A stretch of DNA of 64,000 nucleotides from Salticus scenicus (GCA_963930645.1 OZ005649.1:40750164-40814163), one strand, 5' to 3'; shown: positions 11,489 to 23,830, counted from the stretch's first letter. Program-made: numbers and translations. The notes: generated by a model from the sequence alone, not told the origin.

Positions 11489-12073
11489 AAAAATGAAAAA
11501 TGAAAAATAGAAAAGCATTCACTATTGAGTTTTTAAATGTCCACCACTGTCGCGTATTTTAAGCTCCCTGGAAAAATATTTTTAGAATATAACAATGCTT
11601 CAATTAACATTTTTCGTAGTACAATCATGTACGAAAAATATTAAATGAGGTATCGAGCGCTGGTTATCGTTACAGTTTCAAAGTTTAAGACGAGTACACC
11701 AAAATATTCTGAAAATGTCCTAAATGCCCATTATGGATACAGTCACCCTGATTGTAGTATTTATTTGAATAAAAATATTTAATATTTTGTACAATTGAAA
11801 AATGACACTGATTTTGTACAGCAGAATGTGCTAACACCCATTTTTTCAGCACATTCTACTGTTGAAAAGTATAATTTACTGAAGAAACATCTATGAAGAG
11901 AGATTCTTTTACGGATGTTTCTGCTGTAAATTATTCTATGCAACAGCAGAATATGCTAGCATCAGTTTTTGATATTACATTCCGCTGTAAAAATTACCTT
12001 AAGTTTTTACAGTGTACATTTATTACTGTTCGTGCAATTCTGAAAAGACCGCTTGTCAGAACAACGTGTGTAT

Positions 12074-12135
12074 ATCAACATTACTGATAGGGATTAATGT
12101 AATATATTACATTAATCCCTATCAGTAATGTTGAT
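12074..12135. repeat. Perfect 62-bp palindrome
   Basis: The two 31-base halves are exact reverse complements around a centre at 12104/12105 (atcaacattactgat on the left, atcagtaatgttgat on the right). There is no loop. It directly abuts a second palindrome. It could be a MITE reduced to its terminal repeats or a replication-derived inverted duplication. Confidence 0.85.
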
Positions 12136-12186
12136 TCTAAAATTAAAGATGAGATACTATAGTATCTCATATTTAATTTTAGAATC
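12133..12186. repeat. 54-bp near-perfect palindrome
   Basis: Arms gattctaaaattaaa and tttaattttagaatc flank a core centred at 12159/12160 (gagatactatagtatctc). One position is unpaired. It shares its first bases with the end of the preceding palindrome, so the two form a double cruciform of 113 bp. Confidence 0.8.
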
Positions 12187-12788
12187 AAACTGTAAGTATC
12201 AAAATAATTTTGTACCATTAAAACATATTGTTTGAAAAAGAGCCGATAAAATAAAGTTAAAAATAGCGTGCAGCATGTTTCAATTCAAACAGAATTTAAT
12301 AATATATATGGTAATGCTATTTTATTTTTATTTTTTTGTTGTTGTTGTTGAAGTTAGTGGAATTCTTTTTATAAATCAACCGAAAAAAAGTTTATATATA
12401 TATATATATAAAATAATAATAAAATAAAATAACATAAACATCCTTTTAAAATTCTATTTTTAAAATAGTTATAACGAAACAATTATTTTTTAAATAAACC
12501 ATTTTCTCGTCTAGAAACTTTTAAAAAGTTTCACATGAAGAACTTTTCTTCCCTTTCATGGGGCAGATCTCGTACATGTGATATACAATAGAAATATAAC
12601 AGTGGAATAGATAATAAGTCTACCGGAAAATTTTATTCTTTTGTACTAAAAAAATAATTCAAGAAAGTTTTTGTTTCATAGCATTATTTTCCCCAAAGAA
12701 ATTATTTATTAAAGAATCATATAAATAGTAAAAAGAAAAAAAAAGTAATACTCTAATACCTCTTTTTTTTCTTTTTTCTTTTTCTTTT

Positions 12789-12825
<37 letters not shown>

Positions 12826-12945
12826 AAGGTCACAATTTTCAGTTAGACCTAATGAATAATAAACAAGCCAGTTAAACATCATTGTCCATCTTCACTTCTA
12901 TTTCTCGGCAAAAACCCAAATAAACTTTAAATTAATACATAATTG

Positions 12946-12994
<49 letters not shown>

Positions 12995-14503
12995 TTTATT
13001 GAGGATTTTTGAATTATTGTTATCTATAATATTCCCAAAATGACAAGAACTACTGATTCTAATTGATGTAAAATATTGATCCTTAGTAAGTATAGCTTAA
13101 TGTTTGATGGAACTTTTGCTTACACGATTTTACAAACGTATTATATCATAGATAAAATAGATCTAACTGAAGTTTCTGTAACTAGTTTAAAGTTTCAATA
13201 CTGTTTACTAAGTTTGATAAAACCATAATCTATAAAATTTTACTAATAAGCAAATATATTTTAAAACGTCTCAACTCTATATTGGACATTTATAAACAGA
13301 TTGAACGAGAGTTTAACTATGTATTACACATTTATACGAAACTTTGCATCAATAATCATATATAATACTTTATGAGTATTGCTTCTTCGCTAATTATACG
13401 TCTTAAACACAAGCTAAAAGTTCTAAAACGCACTAAAATTTGCTTGACTTTGCAAATTCAGCGTAATTTATCTGTTTCAATAACATAAAGTGATTGTTAA
13501 TAATTAACTTTTACAAGATCATTCAACGATGAAGATTGTTTTCGAGAAAACTATAATAACATATAACTCATAGCTTTGCTAGATTCATACGTGTATCACA
13601 AATTATAAGTAACAGAAGATAAAAGCATTTGTTTAAGTATAACTTTAAATAGTTTAAACAGTTATAACTGTATAAAATTTAAACTACATAAAACTAAGTT
13701 TAAGTATAACTACGTTACAGTTCAAGCTATATAAAACTATCGAAAACTCATGTTTAACTGTTTAAATGTAGTTCGCGAAGCATAAAATGCCTTTAAAAGC
13801 TTTAGGATTTTATGAGAAAACTCTAAAGATAAATGCTTTTTTGTGAATGTTAAAACGGGCATTTAAATGTTTCTGACTTCCAAGGTTTAGTGCATAAAAG
13901 ATGATTTTACGTAATTCTCTAGGTACTTTAGTAGTCAGAGAGATTTTCTATATTCCATTTGTTTTATATTTCATTGTTAATAAGAAATATCCAAAAAATT
14001 CTAAGTGCATTTGGTTTAGACATATGTGTTATTTATCCTTTTCATTTATCTTTTTGCAAAAGAATGGTCCAGTATGGCTATTCTATTAATGTATTTTCAT
14101 ATATTTACGCATAAAATACAAGACACGGTGATAAATGTTTCTAAATGAATAAATTTAAATTATGTAATTTTTATTTCATTAGATATTTTGAGAATGTAAG
14201 TGATTTTGATATTTATGGATTTTTCACAGTAATAACATTTTCTTCTTTATCATGGTTAGCAATTTCTACATTTAGAGTGTTTTGGCATAAATTTACGTGA
14301 AAAATCACATTTAAAATTGAGCAATAAAATAATTGTAAATATAGTTGATGAAAAGAAAAGAAGCATATTAATTTATTTATGAAGGTTTTACTGAAAATTT
14401 TTGAAAAAGGTGTAATATTGTATAATTCTAATAAAGTAACCTAAATTTTAGCGGATCATAATTTTCTCTATGGGTAATGTGTTAATATTTTTTATAATTT
14501 ATA
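12187..14503. other. Intergenic DNA, no gene seen
   Basis: Contains a long T-rich run at 12764-12819, an (AT)n tract at about 12952-12990 and AT-rich unique-looking sequence. Around 13620-13770 a motif like gtttaagtataact recurs loosely. No ORF longer than about 60 codons and no element ends were recognised. Confidence 0.5.
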
Positions 14504-15808
14504 AGATGCGTCTAAAATGTTTGGTGATTGGATGTATATCTCATGAATAACTCTAGTTTAAAATTTGTCCTTGCGCATGCACAGGTAGAGACCAATGGAG
14601 AGACGGCACAATGCAAGAAGCGCAAGTAACCGAGGCAGAATAGTCAGCAATGGGCAGTCGAACGGTGCATGTTTTAAAACTCGCGTCATATTGAAATGCA
14701 GCAACGGATAAACATCAAGTTTTGCTACAAATTGGGAAAAACCGCCACAAAAACGCATGCAATGTTGGTCCATGTGTACAGCATAGACGCAGTGAGCAAA
14801 AATTGTGTGTGCGACTGTTTTAAATGTTTTTGTGAGGGAAAGGAAACAGTGGATAACGAACCACGTTCAGATCGACCCTCAAGAAGTGTATATGACCGAC
14901 AACATCGAGCGGGTTCGACAGATGCTGTTAAACAACCGCCGACTGTCTTTACGATAGATATCGGAGGAATTGGGAATCAGCAAAGAGAGTGTCAATCTGG
15001 AATCATCATTCACCAAGATTTGGGTAAGCGCAAGATCTGTACCCGTTTTGTGCCGCACTCATTGTCCGAAGAGCAGAAGGTAACACGAATGCACGGTGCT
15101 TAATATTTCCTTGACACGTGTGACCAAAATTCCACCTTCCTGCAAACAATCATCACAGGAGATGAGAGCTGGTGCTACCAGTACGATCTGGAGTCGAAGC
15201 AGCAAATAATGGAATGGTGCTCATTGGGTTCTCCGCGTCCCAAAAAGAGTCGCCTACAGAAGTCCAGAATCAAGACACTCTTGATTGCGTTTTTCGACAG
15301 TAACGGCATGATCCACCAAGAATTTATCCCACTAGGGCAAACAGTCAATGCTGAATTCTACAAAACTGTTTTGAAGCGTTTACTGCTGAGCACCCGACGT
15401 GTTCGTCCACATATGTACAGGAATGGAAAGTGGAATCTGCTGTATGACAACGCACGCCAGCATACTACGATCCGTGCACGCAACTTCTTGGCCCAACATC
15501 GTGTAACTGTTATCATATATCCACCGTACTCGCCTGATCTGGTGCTTACAGACTTCTTTCTGTTCCCTCGCCGTAAGGAATTCATAAAAAGCACACGTTT
15601 TACAGACATACCAGACATCCGATGACGTGGGACATCTGCTCTTCGGTCGATTACAAAAGAGGCCTTCGTTGACTCATTCCAGCAGCTTTATAAACGATGT
15701 CATAAGTGTATTCTTACCAATGGATGTTCATTTGAGGGTGATTAAAGGTATTTTGTTTCTATGTTTTGTTTTATGCTTCCCTTCACCTAGCTTTTTAGAC
15801 ACACCTTC
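14504..15808 (+). mobile_element. Full-length inactive mariner transposon
   Basis: A mariner transposase pseudogene is bracketed by imperfect inverted repeats of about 27 bp. The left end reads agatgcgtctaaaatgtttg, and the complement of the right end reads aggtgtgtctaaaaagctag, both followed by ggtga. TA dinucleotides stand outside both ends (14502-14503 and 15809-15810). The length, about 1.3 kb, is the usual mariner size. The right end is uncertain by one or two bases. Confidence 0.8.
14696..15745 (+). pseudogene. Mariner transposase pseudogene
   Basis: One frame runs the whole length with two in-frame stops, TAA at 15101-15103 and TGA at 15623-15625, and ends at a natural-looking FEGD-stop (15743-15745). 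The N-terminal DNA-binding region reads IKFCYKLGKTATKTHAML and later FKCF.EG.ETV.....SDRPS. The catalytic D,D34D triad is visible: ITGDESW, YDNARQHTT and YSPDLVLTDFFLF. The linker before SPRPKK is the usual WxxxGSPRPKK. Around 14974-15000 the conserved ISKESVNL is readable only one frame over, so two compensating shifts exist there. A start codon at 14696 fits the family. It cannot produce an intact enzyme. Confidence 0.88.
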
Positions 15809-16904
15809 TATAACAGCAACATTTAAATTTAGACTAATACCATATACATTATTTTTTCAGGTACAAAATTTGCAGACGCCTCGAAAGATGAAAATATACA
15901 GGGAAAAGAAGATGAATATGGGATACTATTTCTTTTGAACTCACCACAATAACCTGAATATTTTGGATTACTGTGGATTCGGCTATTGCAAAATTTCAAG
16001 TGTTTTTAATGTATTTTGATGGTTTTACATTACAAAAAAAAAAAAAAAAAAAGAGTTTATATGCAGAATTTTTAGTTAAGAAAAATAAATAAAAGTTATT
16101 TTCAGGCAATATAGACCAAGCGGTTAATATGGAATAGTTATGGGAAATAGGGAACTCACATTTTCTTAGAGGATAATATGAAATAAGGTAGTATTTGTAC
16201 AAAAAATCATGAAATAAAAATATACATTTGAAATATAAATATTTTATTTTGAAATTGTTATTGAAAAAAAAAAAATTAAATATTATCAGCATTTAAGTTT
16301 TTAAAAAATCGCAAACAATATAGAATAGTGCATATTCGACATTTTGGAGAATAAATGGAGAATAAATCAATTTCAACCACCAGTTAGTTGAAATAAGTTC
16401 ATAAGAATCAGACTACTATCTAACTCAACTTCTTCCCTACCGGAAGTGACTCTAGGTTTTAACACATATTACTGCTTAGCAAGTAGATTATAAATATCAT
16501 AATGCTTATCTCTAAAAATGTCTGAATATTGATAAACTAAACAAGTAATATAAAGCAGAATTTCTCTTCTCACTGACGCAAGGTAAACTACCTTTCATGT
16601 TTGAGTCTCAGTGAAGACATTTGATGTGCTTCCGATAGGTTGCAATTACGTACAGGTGAGATAAAACAGAATTATTATTGTTATTATATTTTTTATTCCA
16701 CACCCGACTATTCCACACTCTCTAACATTCCCATATATTTGATTTCTTTATATATCATCAATTTTTATATATTTTATTTATATAAATTTAAATTTCTTCA
16801 AATTTTAATTTTTATGAGTTAATTTTTCGAGAAATAATAATATTTAATAACTCGAATACAGTTATTTGATTTTTCTGAATGCTTGTAATTTTATATATTA
16901 ATTC
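15809..16904. other. Intergenic DNA, no gene seen
   Basis: A-run at 16035-16052 and (AT)-rich sequence. No ORF with a recognisable domain and no element termini were found. Confidence 0.5.
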
Positions 16905-17960
16905 CCGAAACGTCAGTTGAGGCCTCCCGGTGGATTTTATGTTCCCTCTGTGTGTCTGTTTGTTTGGCTGTTTGTCGCGCGATAGCGGTCACAAAAATCC
17001 CGCTAATGATTTAAAATTTGGTATACATATGCAAGAGCCACATAGAATTTGCTGTATAGTTTTGGGTGTGTATTACGTTTATGGTTCGTGTACAGGGATA
17101 CTCCAAAGTTTTTCTGATCATTATGTCCTACTAAGAGAATTTGTATGTACTGCAATAGCGGCCGCAAAAATCCGCCGATTGACTTGGAAATTACTGCACA
17201 AGTTCAAACTCTGTACAGAAATAGCTGCATAACTTTTATATCTATATTGACTATAGATTGTGTGCTGGGGTATGCCAAAGTTTTTCTCATCATTACAGCC
17301 TATGGGGTGAATTTCGCTTAAACGCATTTTAACATCGTTACTCTGCATCCAACGAAATGAAATTAGCGTACATTACTCAGATGCTTAAAATAATGTTTTC
17401 TGCAGGAAATATGTGTGCTTAGGCTTCATAATTAATGTACTCGACCTTACAAAAACCTCACAAAATCATCCAAATTATGTCAGATTTTGAACAATTATTC
17501 ATGAAAAACGTAGAATAGGTTGAATAGTTATTACTGGTGTATACAATGTTTATGGTCTGTTTGCAGAAACACACAAAATAATGTCCTGACATTAAAGCCT
17601 ATCGGCAAATTTTTATTGAAGTGCATTTTAACGTGTTTATGCTCCATTCGACAAAATGGAATTAACATAGATCATAAAGATGCTTAAAAGAATGTTTTAT
17701 CAAAAAAAGGTATGTATAGACTAATTTATTTACCTATCCACCCAAAGAAATTTTGTATCATTAAGGTCTATAGATGGTATTTCTTTAAAATGTATTTCAA
17801 TAGGGTTATACCCCATTAAATATAATGAAATGTTGTTAGAATGTTCAAAAGCATATTTTTCTGTGAAAAATTGTGGGCATAGAATTAGTAATTGGTTTAC
17901 AGGGTTACAGAAAATGATTCCCATATGTTATGTAATAATTTTGTATGAAATTTGGTACAA
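16905..17960 (+). repeat. TCTG-headed repeat with degenerate tandem units
   Basis: It starts with ccgaaacgtcagttgaggcc and a gtctgtttgtttggctgttt tract. Tandem units of uneven length follow: 'cattacagcctat...' near 17292, 'cattaaagcctat...' near 17600 and 'cattaaggtctat...' near 17757, each followed by (a/t)cgcatttt.a, a ga.aaatg.aat stretch and 'gatgcttaaaa.aatgtttt'. A related fragment lies at 46200-46450. No protein is encoded. The architecture resembles that at 51163-52448 and 58215-62235. Confidence 0.55.
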
Positions 17961-20329
17961 GTATTTATGAGTTAGAAGGAATTAATACAAGGCTATCAGT
18001 TACTAGTAATTTATATATATATATGTATACACAGATAAATATTGAAAGAGAGATACTGCAAGGGATTGAGGGAGGCGGCAGCCCCACTCAGAAACGCCTC
18101 TGTTTGTGTAGCGAGTCAATCGAGTCAATATATATATTATATAAAATGGAATAAATAAAAATGATCTGTTGAGTAATGTGTGATGCAAATAAGACGTTGA
18201 AGCTCCTGATCTGCAGATCCCGTGGCTATGAAAATATTATTAAAAAAAAAGAAAAAAAAAAAATGGCTATACTTCGTAAGACGTCTAGTTTCATAGGAGT
18301 TCTTGGAGTTTGTAAAGTTTTGGAGTTTACGATCAATTTCATAGTTGGGACCAGTGACTTAGATTAATTCTGGAAATTCGCAAAAATGTTTGGAGTAAGA
18401 ATAAAGTTTATTGAAGAAAAAGTCTTGTTTTGAAAATTCTCTTTGAAGTTCGCCAGATTGGCAAGGTTTTTGAAAACTGTTGGACTGGGAACAAAATTTG
18501 TGAAGATTAGTGTGTGAAAATATGCGACCAATGATAGTATTTAAACAAAGATGGATTTAAAGTCGATGTTAGTTGGAGATTGCTAAAGTGAAGAGAGATG
18601 ACTGCCTCTAATGATCATTATGTGCTAATAAACGAGGTATAATTTTTTTATGCCGTTACATTGCCAACAATTAAAGTGAACGTATTTTATTTAAACATAC
18701 AACTTTAACTAGAAGCGAGTAGCCCTTTCCTTCAATTCCAAATCAAATAAATTTATATTTGATTTTATATTAGTCTCATCTTTGCTACATTGGTTTAAGT
18801 GTTTTTTTATCAAAAAGTTGTCGGCTCTAGAGTTTACCACATATATCATAATCTTTCAAAATATGCACAAAAGGCACTCCATGAATAAAAAGGGATGAAA
18901 GCCATAGAACCAAGCTGTTTCTGCAGCTTTCAGGGAAAAGTTATTATAAAGCTTATATCGACGAGCTTCACACTGGACTTGGATCAAACGTAGGAGTTGA
19001 AATGGTTCGGACAATCGATTTTTGAGCAAATGATAGCTCTTTTCTACGTTGTCGATAGTTTGACAGTGGGAGTCACAATAAGTACATTGTTTTTCTTGCA
19101 ATTTTGTCATTGTTTCAATTTGTCCCCGGTCGTTTTTCAAGCAGAATAATGCTCATCGTCTTGTCTCAAGAAAAATTTTCAACAGATTTAACCGAATTGA
19201 CATGTATGACCGGGGGGTAAGGTCCGCATTCTTTCCAGAACATCAAACAAGTTTGACTTTCATTATACATGTGCTAATGCAAAAGATACAAGGTCTACCA
19301 GATTCATTTGATTCGACATGGTTGAAAGTGTAAGTAGCCATTAATGACTTCATTGAGAGAATTCTATGACGTGTAGCTCACAATAACAATCGAATAATTA
19401 ATGTGACCCCTTAGGGGGGGGGGACATAATTATTTAATATAGTCAGTAGCAAAATTATTGAAGCACACATCCATATCCCCATTTTTCATTTTTTTTTTTT
19501 TTTTTTTCATTTTTTTCATTTTTTCATTTTTTTTTTTTTTTTTTTTTTTTTTTTGTCTGAGCGTTAATTTTTATCATTATCTTATTTTTTTTTTATAAAC
19601 AGCATAAGGATTAAGATCATGACTTGACAAATATATATTTAACAAAACAGTATTAGGTGGAAACATTTTAAATTCCAATTACTGCTAGAATTTCAATAAT
19701 TTTGCTGCTACTGTAAGTTATTTTTTACTATTTCATTTGATTTTTCAATAATTTGTTTATGTTACTATCTTAATTAATTGTATGAATTTCACATGGATAT
19801 TTTTATAGTGCTGAAATCTCATTATTGATGAGGATATACAAGAAGTCCGAAAACATAAAACACATTGGTGTAAGCAATGATTTCTTACATTTTCTGGACG
19901 CTGTTTAGAATTAACTTTGTTTTCATAGTAATTCTATTTTGTTATTACAAAGAAAATCAATGCCTTCTTTATACATTCTTAAAGTTCATCCTTGCAGATG
20001 CTTTTGATAAAACTTTTAAATTGAAAATTTCAATAATAATTAAATCATAATGTACGAAATTGTCATATATCAGGTCTACTACTGATTAAAAAACTTGGTA
20101 AACACATCTATTTACCAGAAACTTACAATTGTATACGAAAGAACACCTAAAAGGAGTTTATACAGCAACTTTGAAAAAAAAAAAAAAAAAAATGTAGATC
20201 CCAATTTTAGAAATTCACTTGTGAGATCTAAAATTAACCTATTTATTAAGGACACTTACCCACTTACCAATTTTTCCCAAGTAACCAATTAATACTTCCA
20301 AAGAACTTCAAAAAGGGGCTTTATGTAGC
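17961..20329. other. Intergenic DNA with one unidentified ORF
   Basis: Contains a T-rich run at 19488-19554, an A run near 20175-20192, a G run at 19414-19423 and short AT repeats. Apart from the ORF at 18856-19140 there is nothing I recognise. Confidence 0.4.
18856..19140 (-). CDS. Unidentified 94-codon ORF, possibly element-derived
   Basis: I do not recognise this ORF. It has a balanced composition unlike the low-complexity ORFs around it, with a CTYCDSHC cysteine/histidine cluster near residue 19 and a leucine-rich helix-like middle (SEPFQLLRLIQVQC). The start is internal to an AT-rich region with no promoter evidence. The surrounding sequence from about 18820 to 19340 is GC-richer than its neighbours, which fits an old coding fragment of a mobile element. 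It may equally be chance. Confidence 0.2.
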   Translation of the reverse strand: MKNDRGQIETMTKLQEKQCTYCDSHCQTIDNVEKSYHLLKNRLSEPFQLLRLIQVQCEARRYKLYNNFSLKAAETAWFYGFHPFLFMECLLCIF

Positions 20330-20650
20330 AATTTTGAAGAAAATTGTTTGAATTGTTTTCGATGTATTGTACTTATGGCCCTGATTTCGGTTTTCCATGT
20401 TCCAATTAAAGTTTTCCAATTTTTACGTAAAATTGTCAAATTTATCTGTACATCGGACCAGTTTTAATTATAAAGTTTCGCTGTTCTATCTTTTATCGTT
20501 TTGGTGATATGACTGAAGATCCCCTCCCTAAAAAAATTTGACCCTGATCTCCCTAAAACATGTAAATTGGAAGCTCATTATTTAATTATTTGATTGAATA
20601 CAACATTTCCATTATGTATGGTAGTCGGGTAACGGATGTAGAAAAAAAAA
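20330..20650 (+). repeat. Dispersed repeat, family with 'ggagaccgtaaaacgtgtaa'-type tail
   Basis: The order 'atctgtacatcggaccagtt', 'aagtttcgctgttctat', a polypyrimidine or (CA)n segment, 'aaaacatgtaaattgg', 'ttgattgaatacaacatttcc' and 'tatggtagtcgggtaacgg' matches 22850-23175 block by block. No ORF. It is a diverged non-coding copy. Confidence 0.55.
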
Positions 20651-21369
20651 GTTATTATAATTTATTATTCAACAACTTTGCCAATATCTGCCATTATTAC
20701 ATGATATACTGTGCTACGGAAGACTGATTTAGGATATCAATATTTAAAAAATTATCTAGGTTAAAGAGTCTGCATTATAATTGTACTTGTGGCCTTTTAT
20801 TTATTCATCACTGCTTTTACATCAAGCATTAGTAGACTATTAAATAAAAATCGAAGACGAATTAAAACAGCACTTTATATATATATATATATAAAATATA
20901 TCCTCTATCTAAAAATGTAAAGGATTTCTATATGTTTAAATATTTGTTTGTAAGCCGATAATTTTATTCATATTTTTAAATTTTCATAAAAATTCATTTG
21001 GGTAATTTTTCTAAGAGATTAGTTTATTTAAAAACTATAAAAACCTGGCGTGAAACAACCACACGACTTCCATTACCCACTATCACACGTATTATATGTA
21101 TTTTTGAGAGATAATGTGATCAGAAAACATAAAAGTGACCTAAAGAAATAGAAACCTAAAAATTCTCCGGTAAGAGAAACATAAAGACATATAAAACGAA
21201 GCTTACACATAGCGAGGTAAAAGAAAATCTGATGTGGATACCACATGACTTCCTTATACACTTTTAGAAATATACATAATGTTAAAAAACATTGTCACTG
21301 GACCCGAAACAGTTGGCTAAACATATTTTTAAAAAATGCATGCATACGTAAAAAATAAAATAAAAATAA

Positions 21370-21836
21370 AAATAAAATTGTGCCTTGAGGGGACTCATGT
21401 CAAAGTTGTGCCTTGGGGGGACTGCTGTCAAAGTTGTGCCTTGGGGGGGACTCATGTCAAAGTTGTGCCTTGGGGGGACTCATGTCAAAGTTGTACCTTG
21501 GGGGGGACATGTCAAAGTTGGGCCTGGGGGGGACTCATGTCAAAGTTGTGCCTTGGGGGGACTCATGTCAAAGTTGTGCCTTGGGGGGACTCATGTCAAA
21601 GTTGTGCCTTGGGGGGACTCATGTCAAAGTTGTACCTTGGGGGGGACATGTCAAAGTTGGGCCTGGGGGGGACTCATGTCAAAGTTGGGCCTTGGGGGGG
21701 ACTCATGTCAAAGTTGTGCCTTGGGAGGACTCATGTCAAAGTTGTACCTTGGGGGGGACTCATGTCAAAGTTGTGCCTTGGGGGGGGGACTCATGTCATA
21801 GTTGTGCCTTGTGGGGACTCATGTCAATGTCATTTT
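21370..21836 (+). repeat. G-rich 28-bp minisatellite, about 15-16 copies
   Basis: The unit is actcatgtcaaagttgtgcc followed by ttgggggg. Most copies are 28-29 bp, with G-run lengths from 5 to 9. Two shorter units start acatgtcaaagttgggcc and each follows a unit with 'tgtacc'. This pair recurs with a spacing of 139 bp (tgtacc at 21492 and 21631), so a five-unit block was duplicated. All three plus-strand frames are open across the array because the unit lacks stops; this gives three overlapping ORFs of about 138-181 codons that I do not regard as genes. The regularly spaced G runs could form quadruplexes. Confidence 0.92.
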
Positions 21837-21954
21837 GAAAACATTTTGTGTAAATTCTGGCAAAAGCAGAATTTAGTTTAGGACGGAGGACTATTAGTTT
21901 TTTTTTCTTCCCATAATTATAACATCGCTTTCAAATTATTCAATTATATTTTCG

Positions 21955-22435
21955 ATAAATTTTAGATTTCGATAAATTGCAAGATTTGTCCAAACCGTTT
22001 TTGAGTTATTACCGTTTTTTGATACATTCTGGCCATAATGAACCTAATTTTCCTAAATATCTCCAAAACGGAAAATCATACAAAGTCCAAAAAGGGAGGT
22101 GCACAACTAGATGTTATAACAAACCTATGTACCAATTTGCAACTTTCTACGTCCAACCGTTTTTGAGTTATGCGACATACGGACACACACACACACAGAC
22201 ACACATACATACAGACGTCACGAAAAATCGTGTAAATTCCCTTATATCTCTAAAACGAGAGCTCGTGTTAAGACGACACTTGCAGGTGTACAACTAGACA
22301 TCATGACAGTCACACGTATAAATTGGCAACATTCAGCGATCATTCGTTTTCGAGCAATGTGAAATGCAAAATCCATTTCGCAAATCGGGATTACTATACT
22401 TCCTTATAATTTGTATAAGGAAGTAATAAGAGAAA
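21955..22435 (+). repeat. Dispersed repeat with (CA)n centre and hairpin end
   Basis: Contains the phrase 'accgtttttgagttat' twice (near 21995 and 22158), a (CA)n tract at 22185-22215, and a right end that forms a hairpin, acttccttata/tataaggaagt, at about 22400-22426. No coding capacity. The phrase 'gccgtttttgagata' in the copy at 22720-23180 is related. Confidence 0.5.
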
Positions 22436-22719
22436 AAAAATGTTAGAGTTATTTTTTGAAACACAAATTCCCGAGATTTGAAGATGATCTATCTAAGCAT
22501 TATTTTCTTCTAATAACCACGAAATACACGAGAAAGAAATGTATTTATACAACAGTTTTCAAGAATATCGTTAGAGCTGTTTTTGCGATACCAACTTTTA
22601 CAAAAAATCAATTATTGACCAGAAAACAATAATTACATACAAAAGTATACATAAAATTGAGTTAGTATGGCGAGTTTGAAAAAAAAAAAAAAAAAAAAAA
22701 AAAAAACCCGTTCAGCCGT

Positions 22720-23180
22720 TTTTAAAGAAAAGCGCTTCTAAGACCTGAAATTGAGCTATTTATACAGAACGCCTATCAATTTTCCTGAACTAACCAACTG
22801 AATCATTCGAAAGTACATTTATTAGAGATTTATATAGCAAATTTGAAGAAAATCGTTGGAGCCGTTTTTGAGATACGGACTTACGGTCCAACTTACGTTT
22901 TTCAATTTTACCAAAATTTGGAAAATTCATCTGTACACCAGACCTGTCTTAATTCTGAAGTTTTGTAGTTCTATATTTATTAGTTTCAGAGATATGATAG
23001 CGAGGAGATTCCACATATATATGCACACATACACATACACACACACACACTGACCAATTGCCAAAAACCAATTTTTTTGGACTCAGGAGACCGTAAAACG
23101 TGTAAATCAGGTGAAATATCATATCGAATTTTTGAACCCAATACAATACTTCCATTATCTACGGTAGTAAGGTAATGGAA
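22720..23180 (+). repeat. Dispersed repeat with (CA)n centre
   Basis: Shares blocks in order with 20330-20650 and with 50880-51055: a 'tctgtacaccagacc' block, a (CA)n tract (23018-23050), 'ggactcaggagacc', 'gtaaaacgtgtaaat', 'aaatatcatatcgaattttt' and 'caatacaatacttccattat'. A long A run (22679-22706) precedes it. Non-coding. Confidence 0.55.
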
Positions 23181-23330
23181 GTAAAAAAGAAAATTATGTA
23201 GCCGAATGTTTCATAAAATATATACATACGCGGTAGGGACAAGAAGAAGCTTGGAACTCAAGCTTTTGGTCGATGATTGAAGTGAAGCTTCAGTGTGGCT
23301 TTTTCCAAAAGAATATTGTCTAGCCCTGTT

Positions 23331-23349
23331 TATCCTCCGTATGCAGGGG

Positions 23350-23378
<29 letters not shown>
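23331..23378. repeat. Poly-A tract
   Basis: About 30 consecutive A bases at 23349-23378 follow 'gtatgcagggga'. This could be the tail of a short retroelement whose body lies at about 23190-23345, but no tRNA-like or LINE-like head was seen. Confidence 0.4.
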
Positions 23379-23382
<4 letters not shown>

Positions 23383-23504
23383 CATGCCAGGTAAAAATTT
23401 ACTAGAATGTGAACGGTCCACATCTGAATCGAACTCGTGTCTATTTTAATTTCAGCTTGCTTGCATCTCATTTCAACCAGATACCTCCCTATTGGTTAGA
23501 TGTA

Positions 23505-23830
23505 TATTTTACCATGTTTTTATTAACTTCGATTCTTATTTGTTTGTTTGTTTGTTTGTTTGTGTGTTTGTCAGGGACAAATCTTGCAATCGAGTTTTGA
23601 CTAACTTCCCGACTAGCTATTTGAAATTTTCAGTACAGCTCACAACACGGTGACAATACATTTTTCTAATAATTTTAGTCAACTATTTCAGGTCCCACTT
23701 ACTTCGGCAGCGCTTATATGATTCGACAGAAAATTTATTTAACTAACTTCCCCACTAGCTAGACATTTGAAACTTTCAGAATAGTTCAGAACACGGTGAA
23801 AATACATTTTTTTAATACCTTTCCATTAGT
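23505..23830 (+). repeat. Dispersed repeat with two 150-bp tandem units
   Basis: It opens with 'tttttattaacttcgattct' and a (tttg)n tract. Two copies follow of a unit that reads 'actaacttcc', 'actagct', 'atttgaaa.tttcag', 'acacggtga.aatacatttt'. The first starts near 23600 and the second near 23750. The same opening and unit recur at 63320-63480. Confidence 0.6.

Noticed and set aside
21370..21836. CRISPR-like array
   Set aside because: Units are contiguous, with no unique spacers, and the genome is eukaryotic.
21336..21881. Three overlapping plus-strand ORFs of 138-181 codons
   Set aside because: They are the three frames of one 28-bp minisatellite whose unit lacks stop codons; the predicted proteins are frame-rotated copies of each other.
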